Source: Sipunculus nudus
Taxonomy: Eukaryota; Annelida; Sipuncula; Golfingiida; Sipunculidae
Assembly: GCA_026874595.1 (NCBI GenBank)
Contig: CM049322.1
Coordinates: forward strand, 49,205,340 to 49,269,339
Reading direction: 5' to 3'
Length of the DNA stretch: 64,000 nucleotides
Below the pieces are notes generated by a model. The model was not told the DNA's origin and searched no databases. It saw only the letters and a list, made by a program, of their open reading frames with translations. The position numbers were made by a program, and so were the translations under genes. Each line of letters begins with the position of its first letter. Position 1 is the first letter of the stretch. This document shows, one piece after another, positions 59,101-62,059 of the stretch.

Positions 59101-61857
59101 GAAGTGGATCCTGTGACCCTGACCTTTGACCTTGTGACCTCAAAATCTATAGGATTCTTCTCCAACTTAGTACGTGAGCTATATGTGAAAGATCAAAGAA
59201 TTGGGATGAAAGGGTTGGCTTAAAATGCATCCACAGGCTTTTCAAAGAAGAGGCTCCTGTGACCTTGACCTATGACCTTTTGACCTAAAAAAAATAATGG
59301 TTCTTCCCCTGTTGGTAGGTGAGCTGTATTTGAAAGATGGAAGGTTTGGGATGAAAATTTTGTCTCAAAGAGTTATTTCTGGGGGGTGCAAACACACCCC
59401 ATAACTTCGAGAATATAGGTCGCAGTGACCTAATTTCAGGTTTGCAAGGAGATCTTTTTATAACCTCTAAGACTGCATAGGGTTCATGGCCCTAGCCCCT
59501 ATGGTTAAGATTTGTGCCCTGCTAACGGACGGCGGGCCGGACAGACGGAAGGACGCCGGACAAAGACCCATCGCTATAGCCCAGCATGACTGAAAGTCAG
59601 CTGAGCTAAAAACTGGCTTGTCAAAACATTTAGTCTGGCAAATTAACTTATTTCTTTATTTAGTACATGATAATATCTTTTCAGGTAATTTTGCTGCTGT
59701 AACTGGAATATACCTCCATTCTTTTACCAATGGTGTATTGCTAGCCCGATCCAACATCACGTGGAGGGGCCAGTTTGTATTCACGAGTCGACAAAAAGTT
59801 AGCACCTCGGACACGGTCTGGTTGTCCGACTGAAATGATAAAGATTCATAACAAACTAAACAGAAACAGATGAAATACATTCACACCCCCTAGATTTGCA
59901 AAAATTCTGAAAGACAGCAGGAAATGTTCTATATAGATATTCTATATACATTTTTGTTCTATATAGACCTCATACTAATAAAGAAGTGGTATTCCAATCA
60001 ATGGATTATAATGATAATTGGCTGCTTTCTTTTATAATCAATTAAATTGGATGCACTTTTGGTTAATAGATGATAAACATTTAAATATATGAAGACTTAA
60101 TATTCACATAATGTCAGATATATCAGAAGTGGTCACACAAAGAAGTGATCAGCTTTAAAATTTAACCTTGTGCAGTGTACAAATGTCTAAATCCCAGCGT
60201 CTGCCACAGAAATTTACCACAATTCAATATTTTCAACTTTGATTTTCAGGGTGAACTTACAGAAAATATATACTGTAGTTGCCTTTTGTTTGCCAGGGTT
60301 TCAAATTCACTTTATTTGTGAAAAGTAAATGATCGTGAATGAAAACTTTGTGAATTGAGGCCCTATTGTCAAAGGTTAGTTTACTTGAAAATAATCAATA
60401 TTATGAATAATAATAAACTATGCATGTTATCCTTAAATCAATGATTGCTACAATAAATAAAAGTATATCTTTCAAATTTACTGTCAATTATGAATGATAA
60501 TTACTTCTCTTTTAATTTACTTGGTCCCCCACCAAGTGTTACTATTTTGTGCAAATATTTTGCCTAATGTTTTTCATTTATATAATAACCAACATATTTT
60601 ATGTAGGTTACTTTATGGCGAGAAAGGGAAAATGGAACCCACGAAATAAAGAAAAGTGGAAATAGCAAAACTTTAACCTCACTAATAAGTAACCAACTAC
60701 AGTACATTTTATTCACAGGTGAAATTAACATTTTCCTCCAAGTTAGTCAAACTCACCATGTGTCCACTGATGTATTTGAATGCGTATTCTAACAGCTCTA
60801 CGACTTCTAACATGGCGTCAGACAGCATCGGCACCAGGTCCAGGCGAAAACTGTCAAATGCAATACATCAGTTGGTGAATACTCAGTTTATGGCATCTGT
60901 AAAACCTCCTTAGCATACCTAGTAATGTAAACACCATACTGGTAGCCCATTGACCTAACCAATCAGCCAGCCAACTAACCAACCAGCCAAATGTTTCCTT
61001 TGAGAATACCTCCAAGGCCTGTGTGTGGCAGTGTTTATTCGGTCAGGGATATAATAAAAGGTATTAATATAATCAGTAAGAAGCATTCAAGATTTCAATT
61101 TTTATGTACAAAAGGATTTGGACTGGAAGAATACAAAAGTCATGAGCTGTTGTTAATAAATAAGAGTGAATCTCCCAGGCCCTTCAATTAAGCTTTTCAC
61201 CATACAGCTGTCATAGGTGCAGCAGGGATTGAACAACAAAAAAAGTTATTGCTCCAACACAACAAAGAAGTATAGTGACCTTATTTAGTCTATGTCAATT
61301 TTTTTTAGATTAAACTCAGGATAGAATATGTCAGTAACTATTTGTTTGAGTTTAATGAATATCCAACAAATTCATGGTGATTTAACATGGAGAAATTATA
61401 GCATCATGGGTGGAAAGTTTCCATATTTTCAAGATGGGCATACAGCAACCCACCGCAACATATCACTGGGAATGAACAGCATCACTAAAATGTGCCCAGG
61501 ATGATAAGTTAAAAGTCTTACTCTCTCAGTAAACTGACTCCAGCTTCTGACATCCAATCAAACCAAATATCATCCTTTGGCCCAGAGCGGTCGACTCGCT
61601 CGACGAATAGCCATGGGGACAAGCCGAAGATCTTGATCAAGTGGTCGTAGTCTTCTTTTCTGTGCTTGGTGTGTGTCAGCCAAGTGTTAGCCTCGTCTGT
61701 GTTACATTATTGATAATATGTTAGACATAATTTATAATTAAATATATAGTAGAATCTGGAATTTCTGTATTTCTTTTTTTTTTTCGAAAATTCTTTTTTT
61801 TCTCCAAAATTTAAAGTAAGGAACCAAAATTTACCTATATCAAATACTTTGCTGCTT
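7172..61857 (-). CDS. TTC3: TTC3-like E3 ubiquitin ligase gene, 35 exons seen, both ends outside the window
   Basis: This is the overall gene; the exons are listed separately. TTC3 of vertebrates is a cytoplasmic RING-type ubiquitin ligase with N-terminal TPRs, known for acting on phosphorylated AKT. Here 35 exons with GT-AG borders join in one frame of about 2,912 codons without a stop. Residue numbers in the exon entries count from the first codon in the window. The order matches vertebrate TTC3 as I know it: a helical N-terminus, TPRs, a second TPR-like block, a Cys/His zinc region, a basic linker, the PFxVP segment, the PEEARxxxxKAGG segment and a coiled coil. The RING finger is not in the window and should be further left. 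No promoter or start codon is visible; the first exon found begins inside a codon. The assignment rests on recognised motifs, not on a search. The related DZIP3 is less likely because the TPRs and the zinc region are both present. Confidence 0.85.
7490..7680. repeat. Degenerate short tandem repeat in the intron between exons 34 and 35
   Basis: Words such as GGTCTTAATCT, AGTCTTAGTCTCATAACCAATG and GGTCTTAATCTCGTA recur every 17-30 bases. This resembles an old minisatellite, not a coding region. The open frame across it on the plus strand is not supported by splice signals or codon pattern. Confidence 0.5.
7854..7953 (-). CDS. TTC3: TTC3-like exon 34, coiled coil
   Basis: Residues 2845-2878 begin RHEEQGKANQQLKVVHDQWN and end SIKAQFL. 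By position and pattern it matches the end of the TTC3 coiled coil (SNVTKEIEKAKSQFEEQ). Acceptor GTGTTTCAG, donor GTATGT. Confidence 0.86.
7954..8491 (-). other. Intron with two poly-C tracts
   Basis: Bases 8287-8343 hold two C-runs of about ten or more, separated by ACAATATCAAGCA. On the minus strand these are G-runs that could form G-quadruplex structures. Nothing else is recognised. Confidence 0.5.
8492..8595 (-). CDS. TTC3: TTC3-like exon 33, coiled coil
   Basis: Residues 2811-2845 begin LDLVKLKRDYGQQVLQKA and end QHLTQQVT. It continues the coiled coil. The acceptor is TTTTGCAG, the donor GTATTG, and it ends in phase 2. Confidence 0.85.
9010..9965 (-). repeat. 49-bp minisatellite of 19 copies, each with an exon end and 5' splice site
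   Basis: On the minus strand each unit reads 24 bases that encode TYRAKQAE, then GTGAGT and 19 more intron bases ending in CCCAG. The donor sites lie at 9043, 9139 and then about every 49 bases up to 9927. By eye 16 of 19 units keep GTGAGT; those near 9090, 9188 and 9286 have changes. A few units have one or two extra bases. Confidence 0.92.
9933..10029 (-). CDS. TTC3: TTC3-like exon 32, coiled coil, with its 3' end multiplied downstream
   Basis: Residues 2778-2810 begin EGQSREQEEHRKRCEQLSQK and end TYRAKQAE. The donor is GAG|GTGAGT. The last 24 exon bases plus the first 25 intron bases form the 49-base unit that is repeated 18 more times in the following intron. The exon is placed at the first donor because reading past it meets an in-frame TAA after VSHTQ. 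Confidence 0.83.
10604..10672 (-). CDS. TTC3: TTC3-like exon 31, coiled coil
   Basis: Residues 2755-2778 begin YEKKLSSIFEKQTQLENQLK and end DH. It is phase-compatible with exons 30 and 32, and continues the coiled coil. The acceptor is TTTTCCAG and the donor GTAAGT. Confidence 0.83.
10933..11389. mobile_element. Small TIR element (MITE), family with CTGTGGTTG ends
   Basis: It starts (TA)CTGTGGTTGGCTTC and ends GGCAACCACAG(TA), giving inverted ends of about 11 bases next to a TA dinucleotide on both sides. Both arms have CGCGAA-type words and an inverted TGAAACC/GGTTTCA pattern. It is 457 bases long and has no protein. It lies in the intron between exons 30 and 31. Confidence 0.65.
11528..12882. 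mobile_element. 1.36-kb TIR element with TA flanks
   Basis: The left end CCGTAAAATCTCCACTTAAA (continuing AACCGC) is matched by the inverted right end at about 12857-12882, giving perfect terminal inverted repeats of about 26 bases, with TA on both sides. AAACCGCAC words recur inside both ends (11570, 11637, 12795). A TA target fits a Tc1/mariner-type non-autonomous element. No transposase is seen. It lies in the intron between exons 30 and 31. Confidence 0.8.
12885..13813 (-). other. Remaining intron sequence before exon 30
   Basis: AT-rich with one G-run near 12918. No repeat family or further exon is recognised. Confidence 0.4.
13814..13953 (-). CDS. TTC3: TTC3-like exon 30, coiled coil
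   Basis: Residues 2709-2755 begin ALQTQYTVVVKAHESQGAKW and continue YKQLEEENRNLRQKLAEAQ. They have clear heptad-like spacing of Leu and charged residues. The acceptor is CTGTGCAG and the donor GTAAGT. Confidence 0.85.
13954..14993 (-). other. Intron between exons 29 and 30 with a GACA-type microsatellite
   Basis: Bases 14365-14397 are a run of GACAGACA with one GACGG. The segment just before it (14240-14360) reads like the tail of an old interspersed repeat. A T-run and G-run pair lies at about 14563-14587. No exon is seen. Confidence 0.5.
14994..16833 (-). CDS. TTC3: TTC3-like exon 29, PEEAR-KAGG segment, disordered middle and coiled-coil start
   Basis: This exon has 1,840 bases, residues 2095-2708. 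The N-terminus (LFSNILGERGP, then LPEEARALIQKAGGLSKFL) matches EEHGPLD and FPEETRQILEKAGGLKPFL of TTC3, a conserved segment of the TTC3/DZIP3 family. A Lys/Arg-rich tract follows (KAKEFAEEYKTKLKAKLFSK, then RTKGRRGK), and then about 430 Ser/Pro/Asp-rich residues that look disordered. The last 60 residues (LIKERSSLYAHQQALGQKY and on) start the coiled coil. A methionine frame reads upstream into the intron, but the acceptor GTGTTTCAG gives the better match. Donor GTCAGA. Confidence 0.9.
16834..17553 (-). other. Intron between exons 28 and 29 with a short MITE-like copy
   Basis: From about 17412 to 17519, CTGTAATTGGGTC at the left and GGTGGCCACAG at the right recall the ends of the CTGTGGTTG family, with only 108 bases between. 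This is a tentative deleted copy. The rest is plain AT-rich sequence. Confidence 0.35.
17554..18027 (-). CDS. TTC3: TTC3-like exon 28, conserved PFSVP segment and Ser-rich region
   Basis: Residues 1937-2095. After YLQGEIYYPTL it has DNPFSVPTEMTNHIKAYETI, matching AGPFAVPDHLRQDVEEFEAL of TTC3. The rest is Ser/Thr/Asp-rich and probably disordered. It ends ESLF|A, split across the junction with exon 29. Acceptor ATTTACAG, donor GTAAGT. Confidence 0.87.
18028..19845 (-). other. Intron between exons 27 and 28
   Basis: 1.8 kb of AT-rich sequence. I see no repeat family or conserved exon in it. Confidence 0.4.
19846..19908 (-). CDS. TTC3: TTC3-like exon 27, possible 63-nt cassette exon
   Basis: It has a strong acceptor (TTTTTCTTTCCTCTAG) and the donor CAG|GTACTT. 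It encodes GSSGQHDYEFPYLSRTSNTN and fits the phase of both neighbours. Exons 26 and 28 would also join in frame without it, so it could be alternatively spliced. No conserved counterpart is known to me. Confidence 0.55.
19909..22306 (-). other. Introns around exon 26, with one MITE arm
   Basis: Bases about 21005-21084 resemble the right arm of the CTGTGGTTG family (GAATTTGAAACCTCGTGAAC, then AAAAAGGCAACGACAGTA) and end 33 bases from the exon 26 donor. Near 19935-20050 a CAGGTTATCTCATAT word recurs about every 45-55 bases. A G-run lies at about 21876-21889. Exon 26 itself is listed separately. Confidence 0.4.
21117..21304 (-). CDS. TTC3: TTC3-like exon 26, basic and acidic linker
   Basis: Residues 1854-1916 begin TKTSKQKTRKRKERTKVKL (compare TKVKNKSKKKKPKDSK in TTC3) and go on to LTLDEFVGNSAHQDEDGG and a Gly-rich end GGACGLDSFDEIK. 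The basic stretch could be a nuclear localisation signal, which is inference. The acceptor is CATCTCAG and the donor GTAAGT. Confidence 0.82.
22307..22395 (-). CDS. TTC3: TTC3-like exon 25
   Basis: Residues 1824-1853 begin DENQVAAPKFSPNSVTVLRK and end SDDAFQ. The TVLRK motif occurs in vertebrate TTC3 just after its central helical domain. Two in-frame acceptors 6 bases apart exist (TTTCAG and GATGTAG), which would add Val-Ser. Donor GTGAGA. Confidence 0.75.
22809..22951 (-). CDS. TTC3: TTC3-like exon 24, basic helix
   Basis: Residues 1776-1824 begin IYTIQKRLEKKQHRKEAQAK. They match RLKEDKKLKRKIQKKEAKK of TTC3. The donor is ambiguous (AGTG|GTGTGT chosen because it gives the phase needed for exon 25; two other GTs lie within a few bases). 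Confidence 0.75.
23109..23147. repeat. (TA)n microsatellite
   Basis: About 18-19 TA units in the intron between exons 23 and 24. Frames read across it give Tyr-Ile runs and are not coding. Confidence 0.9.
24533..25621. mobile_element. 1.1-kb TIR element with CAGTCAAGCCC ends
   Basis: It starts (TA)CAGTCAAGCCCACTTTGTGTC and ends with AATAAGGGGGCTTGACTG(TA). The inverted ends match over about 20 bases with a few differences, and TA flanks both sides. Ends beginning CAGT and a TA target fit the Tc1/mariner/pogo group. There is no long open frame, so it is non-autonomous. It lies in the intron between exons 23 and 24. Confidence 0.78.
26069..26133 (-). CDS. TTC3: TTC3-like exon 23, basic linker
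   Basis: Residues 1755-1776 begin DMAPKVDKQRIKKPVVKM. This is a basic linker following the zinc region, as in TTC3 (KEKVPPRPILKQK). Acceptor ATTTTAG, donor GTAACT, phase 2 at its end. Confidence 0.78.
26720..26812 (-). CDS. TTC3: TTC3-like exon 22, end of the zinc-binding region
   Basis: Residues 1724-1754 begin DMLNKKCTTPDCAATIIKIS and end YDSTGSVIRE. They match DFLQGICLTPDCEGVISKI in TTC3. The C-x-T-P-D-C motif supplies the last two Cys of the probable zinc module. Acceptor CTTGCAG, donor GTAAGT. Confidence 0.93.
27200..27540. repeat. Degenerate minisatellite of about 17-20 bp units
   Basis: Words of the form GGCCTATCTGAAC, CAAGGTCTATCTGAACC and AATCAAGGCCTTATCTTG recur through the intron between exons 21 and 22. 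Units vary in length and sequence, so the array is old. It ends about 80 bases from the donor of exon 21. Confidence 0.7.
27620..27721 (-). CDS. TTC3: TTC3-like exon 21, Cys/His core of the zinc-binding region
   Basis: Residues 1690-1723 begin GFIRTHCYEACVIDYHPN and continue CWKKYKSEGARK. They match GFIRISCCQYCKIEFHMN and CWKKLK in TTC3. The C, C, H, C pattern is kept; spacing between the first two aligned Cys is three residues here. Acceptor TTTGCAG, donor GTCAGT. Confidence 0.93.
28131..28253 (-). CDS. TTC3: TTC3-like exon 20, start of the zinc-binding region
   Basis: Residues 1649-1689 begin KLFDEFLRLCRYPPPPDATC and end AIYFSDPEFL. They match LLEKFVEECKFPPVPDAIC and IYITDPDF of TTC3. Three Cys (in LCRY, ATCR and ERCS) are present; the ATC and ERC pair is shared with TTC3 and is a likely metal ligand pair. 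Confidence 0.92.
28254..29322 (-). other. Intron between exons 19 and 20 with an AATTAC-rich simple repeat
   Basis: Bases 28645-28775 consist of recurring ATTACAATTACTT and its near-palindromic variants. The rest shows no recognised element. Confidence 0.55.
29323..29452 (-). CDS. TTC3: TTC3-like exon 19, last TPR-like repeat
   Basis: Residues 1605-1648 begin RFSDAIPHFETGKSLAKR and continue IKWPHLKDVIEDTLP. They match RFLEALNHFEKARTLIYR and TWPTSNVIIEES of TTC3, so this segment clearly identifies the family. The acceptor is CTTCAG and the donor GTAGGT. Confidence 0.9.
30204..30304 (-). CDS. TTC3: TTC3-like exon 18, TPR-like repeat
   Basis: Residues 1572-1605 begin AIHDGLAEFSLVTEKQK and end with PLICMGIGRAYYALY. 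The MGIGRAYY core matches CGIGKVYLKKN of TTC3. The acceptor is TTTTAG and the donor GTCAGT; it ends in phase 2. Confidence 0.87.
31002..31082 (-). CDS. TTC3: TTC3-like exon 17, TPR-like helix
   Basis: Residues 1545-1571 begin KMKISESEIILVRFCRGAA and end AIGTAE. They match MINYVLVVYGLAISLLGIGQ in TTC3, a hydrophobic helix followed by a short Gly turn. The acceptor is TTCACAG and the donor GTAAGA. Confidence 0.82.
32163..32291 (-). CDS. TTC3: TTC3-like exon 16, second TPR-like block
   Basis: Residues 1502-1544 begin EQAIKDYHEGVREGSEAMI and continue with HSALKHYDRAMNV. G-x-x-x-x-x-x-x-x-A-L-x-x-Y-x-x-A is TPR-like. It matches the TTC3 stretch DGYMALLEQRCRSAAQAF. Acceptor ATTAATCAG, donor GTAAGT. 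Confidence 0.83.
32978..33016 (-). CDS. TTC3: TTC3-like exon 15, 39-nt small exon
   Basis: It encodes LKKHEEEQKKMEM between CCCTCACAG and GTAAGA, phase 0 at both ends. It continues the charged helix of exon 14 in the same register. Confidence 0.7.
33531..33629 (-). CDS. TTC3: TTC3-like exon 14, charged single helix
   Basis: Residues 1456-1488 are almost entirely K, E, R and Q (KQLKEKEERKREEQRRKEEE and on to MRLTREA). They form a single charged helix or coiled coil. Acceptor TTTTGTAG, donor GTAAGT, phase 0 at both ends. Confidence 0.78.
33630..38086 (-). other. 4.5-kb intron between exons 13 and 14
   Basis: It holds a degenerate 20-25 bp repeat at about 34815-34965 (words such as ATATTTACATAGTTTATGAA). 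Between 36000 and 36480 GGTTACCAT-like words recur. No exon with good borders was found, though small exons could be missed. Confidence 0.45.
38087..41404 (-). CDS. TTC3: TTC3-like exon 13, 1,106-codon acidic repeat exon
   Basis: This open exon of 3,318 bases is in phase 0 at both ends, with acceptor TTTTGTAG and donor GTAAAA. The first part (residues 350 to about 886) is acidic, Ser/Asn-rich and predicted disordered by eye. From about 39790 down to 38440 it has about 25 head-to-tail copies of an 18-residue unit, consensus VTPEEFTNKDTDKTEAVN, followed by decaying copies. A basic end (GKRKKGD, then RHTRKNKRPNKKAE) closes it. Vertebrate TTC3, as I know it, has only a short linker between the two TPR blocks, so this exon is an expansion. 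Because both ends are phase 0, skipping it would keep the frame. No enzymatic domain is seen. Candidate roles are a spacer or a multivalent acidic binding surface, which is inference only. Confidence 0.85.
38440..39790 (-). repeat. 54-bp coding tandem repeat, about 25 units, with 216-bp higher-order copies
   Basis: Each unit is 54 bases (18 codons). Variants alternate in blocks: V-T-P-E-E-F, V-T-E-E-D-L, V-T-E-E-E-F and V-T-G-E-E-F. Four-unit blocks recur at a 216-base spacing, for example from 38574 and again from 38790, nearly identical. Further decayed units can be seen nearer the exon start (ITQEEFRDKKS, ITPEEFKNREF). The frame is never broken. Confidence 0.9.
41405..42830 (-). other. Intron between exons 12 and 13
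   Basis: 1.4 kb of AT-rich sequence with no recognised repeat or exon. Confidence 0.4.
42831..42867 (-). CDS. TTC3: TTC3-like exon 12, 37-nt small exon
   Basis: It encodes residues 337-349, QKTAEESKQAVRQ, between ATTTTAG and GTGAGT. It is short, but both sites are strong and the phase agrees on both sides. It carries the charged helix of exon 11 into the repeat exon. Confidence 0.65.
43719..48532 (+). mobile_element. HINE/pearl-like element 2 (4.8 kb)
   Basis: It starts CAAGGGACCTATGGGTCACG with GCTCAGCTG following. It ends with a (GGAC)n run (48434-48482) and the stem GCTCAGATGACT, loop TAT, AGTCAGCTGAGC (48500-48526), then TAAAAA. It has the same end design as element 1. Its body has about 680-bp core units marked by TTTGGGCCCATAACTT near 45268, 45948, 47454 and 48127. 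No protein is encoded. It sits in the intron between exons 11 and 12. Confidence 0.78.
48686..48773 (-). CDS. TTC3: TTC3-like exon 11, charged helix after the TPRs
   Basis: Residues 308-337 begin GEALTHAVGVINREKEEK and end with IIQKRK. This is a Lys/Glu-rich helix following the TPRs. The acceptor is GGTTTAG and the donor GTAAGT. It lies 153 bases upstream (in transcript order) of a HINE-like element that fills the next intron. Confidence 0.75.
49031..49230. repeat. 67-bp tandem repeat, three copies
   Basis: CCACACAGGCTGGTAATTAT starts at 49031, 49098 and 49165. The copies are nearly identical, differing at single bases (CTCAATTT against CTCCATTT). It lies in the intron between exons 10 and 11. 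Confidence 0.9.
49920..49980 (-). pseudogene. Decayed partial copy of the 3' end of exon 10
   Basis: Plus-strand bases from about 49920 repeat those from 50001 (TAGCATTTTAC, then AGCAGTATCT and TGTCTC) at about 80 percent identity by eye. The copy contains the tail of the exon and a changed donor (AAT|GTAAAA). A TTTAACAG lies just before the exon-like part, but joining it to exon 10 gives an early TGA. It is therefore read as a tandem duplication remnant, not an exon. Confidence 0.6.
50013..50157 (-). CDS. TTC3: TTC3-like exon 10, third TPR and following helix
   Basis: Residues 260-308 begin AMRRYLEALWKLEDHKRAL and end with DHETKILLKL. They match HYRYCDALSMLGEYDWAL of TTC3, including the following helix that closes the TPR block. 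The last 50 or so bases and the donor have a decayed tandem copy about 81 bases further on (49920-49980). Confidence 0.88.
50910..50964 (-). CDS. TTC3: TTC3-like exon 9, second TPR helix B
   Basis: Residues 241-259 read RSALGDAKRSLVLRPDWDK. The pattern AL-x-D-x-x-R-x-x-x-L-x-P-x-W-x-K is the conserved link between the second and third TPR. Acceptor TTTGTAG, donor GTAATA, phase 0 at its end. Confidence 0.88.
51808..51870 (-). CDS. TTC3: TTC3-like exon 8, second TPR helix A
   Basis: Residues 220-241 read SPYNHRLYGNRSQAYFGLQE and Y. The LYGNRSQAYF core is the typical second repeat of this TPR family (compare LLYGNRALCFLRTGQF in TTC3). The acceptor is CTTGTAG and the donor GTGAGT. Confidence 0.88.
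52406..52500 (-). CDS. TTC3: TTC3-like exon 7, first TPR
   Basis: Residues 189-220. The segment EMGNQEYKEGRLKGAVRSYT followed by NAIQE is a classic TPR helix pair (G-N-x-x-Y/F at the start, A-x-x-x-Y-T-x-A-I at the end) and matches KGNEEFSKERFDIAIIYYT in TTC3. TPRs of this kind bind partner proteins. The acceptor is T-rich and the donor is GTAAAA. Confidence 0.88.
52820..55465 (+). mobile_element. HINE/pearl-like element 3 (2.6 kb), close relative of element 2
   Basis: The first 1.2 kb is almost identical to the start of element 2 (compare 52821-54000 with 43719-44890). It has two core units (TTTGGGCCC near 54370 and 55044) where element 2 has four. It ends with a (GGAC)n run (55347-55424), the stem at 55433-55459 and TAAAAA. 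It sits in the intron between exons 6 and 7. Confidence 0.8.
55678..55760 (-). CDS. TTC3: TTC3-like exon 6, helix before the first TPR
   Basis: Residues 161-188 begin GQSIERLTRHNVDALQ and end RKDCEAKDK. It is charged and helical, and leads straight into the first TPR, where vertebrate TTC3 has MDCIEEGELMKMKGNEEF. The acceptor is a T-rich tract ending CAG and the donor GTGGGG is weaker than usual. Confidence 0.75.
55761..56722 (-). other. Intron between exons 5 and 6
   Basis: About 960 bases of AT-rich sequence without a recognised repeat. Confidence 0.4.
56723..56796 (-). CDS. TTC3: TTC3-like exon 5
   Basis: Residues 136-161 begin DYVRDHRRLGDKHALL and end TSWACYK. The exon starts with one base that completes a Ser codon from exon 4. 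The acceptor is TTTACAG and the donor GTAAGT. No domain is recognised in it; it lies between the conserved W-P-L segment and the first TPR. Confidence 0.75.
57196..59613 (+). mobile_element. HINE/pearl-like element 4 (2.4 kb)
   Basis: The start CAAGTGACCCATGGGTCATG, then GCTCAGCTG, equals that of element 1. The end has a decayed GGAC stretch (59525-59562), GACTGAAAGTC hairpin core and AGCTGAGCTAAAAA. Its body has about 140-170 bp units with GTGACC-TTGACCTTTGACC (58845-59280), related to the array at 62.2-64 kb. It sits in the intron between exons 4 and 5. Confidence 0.72.
59714..59829 (-). CDS. TTC3: TTC3-like exon 4, N-terminal helical region
   Basis: Residues 98-136 begin SDNQTVSEVLTFCRL and continue VNTNWPLHVMLDRASN. 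The pattern V-x-x-L-T-x-x-x-x-N-x-x-W-P-L matches the TTC3 segment that ends in NCWPML. The acceptor TCATTTCAG and donor GTATAT are good. It ends in phase 2 and joins exon 5 directly. The HINE-like element at 57196-59613 lies about 100 bases past the donor. Confidence 0.82.
60273..60702. mobile_element. Small TIR element, second copy of the CTGTGGTTG family
   Basis: It starts (TA)CTGTAGTTGCCTTTTGTTTG and ends AACCAACTACAG(TA). The arm contains CAGGGTTTCAAATTC, like the inner arm of the copy at 10933-11389. It is 430 bases long and its right end is 54 bases from the donor of exon 3. Confidence 0.68.
60757..60850 (-). CDS. TTC3: TTC3-like exon 3, N-terminal helical region
   Basis: Residues 66-97 read FRLDLVPMLSDAMLEVVELL and then EYAFKYISGHM. 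This is a helix-like segment that fits the vertebrate stretch ending in ALNWIKYAGD just before the TPRs. The acceptor is TTTGACAG and the donor GTGAGT. A small TIR element ends 54 bases downstream of the donor. Confidence 0.78.
60851..61521 (-). other. Intron between exons 2 and 3
   Basis: About 670 bases. A short run of CCAACCAGCCAA-like words at 60955-60990 is the only pattern seen. Confidence 0.4.
61522..61696 (-). CDS. TTC3: TTC3-like exon 2, N-terminal region
   Basis: This exon gives residues 8-66, beginning EANTWLTHTKHRKED and ending SEAGVSLLR, with donor GTAAGA. It is rich in aromatic and charged residues (FGLSPWLFVERVD, DDIWFDWM). It corresponds by position to the region before the TPRs of vertebrate TTC3, which is poorly conserved, so its function is unknown. 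It ends in phase 2 and joins exon 3 to make Asp. Confidence 0.75.
61835..61857 (-). CDS. TTC3: TTC3-like exon 1 (first seen), 23-nt microexon
   Basis: The sequence TTTTCCTTTCAG precedes it and GGTAAAT follows. It encodes SSKVFDI plus split codons at both ends, and its last base joins exon 2 in frame to give D-E-A-N-T-W. It is very short, so the support is only the good acceptor, the donor and the matching phase. No start codon is nearby. The true 5' end of the gene must lie beyond the repeat array to the right. Confidence 0.5.
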
Positions 61858-62059
61858 CTGAAAGGAAAATATATTTTATATTTATGATGTTTAAAAATGA
61901 TCTGATGACATAATGTTATTGTATTTTAGGATTAGCATATTAACTGATGCCTGGATTAGCAATGTGCCGATTAATGGAACATTGGTAATTTTATGCCAAA
62001 CGTACATGATTATAGGCCATTTAGCTGCATGTGAAGTCAAATCACTGAGTATCATGTTT

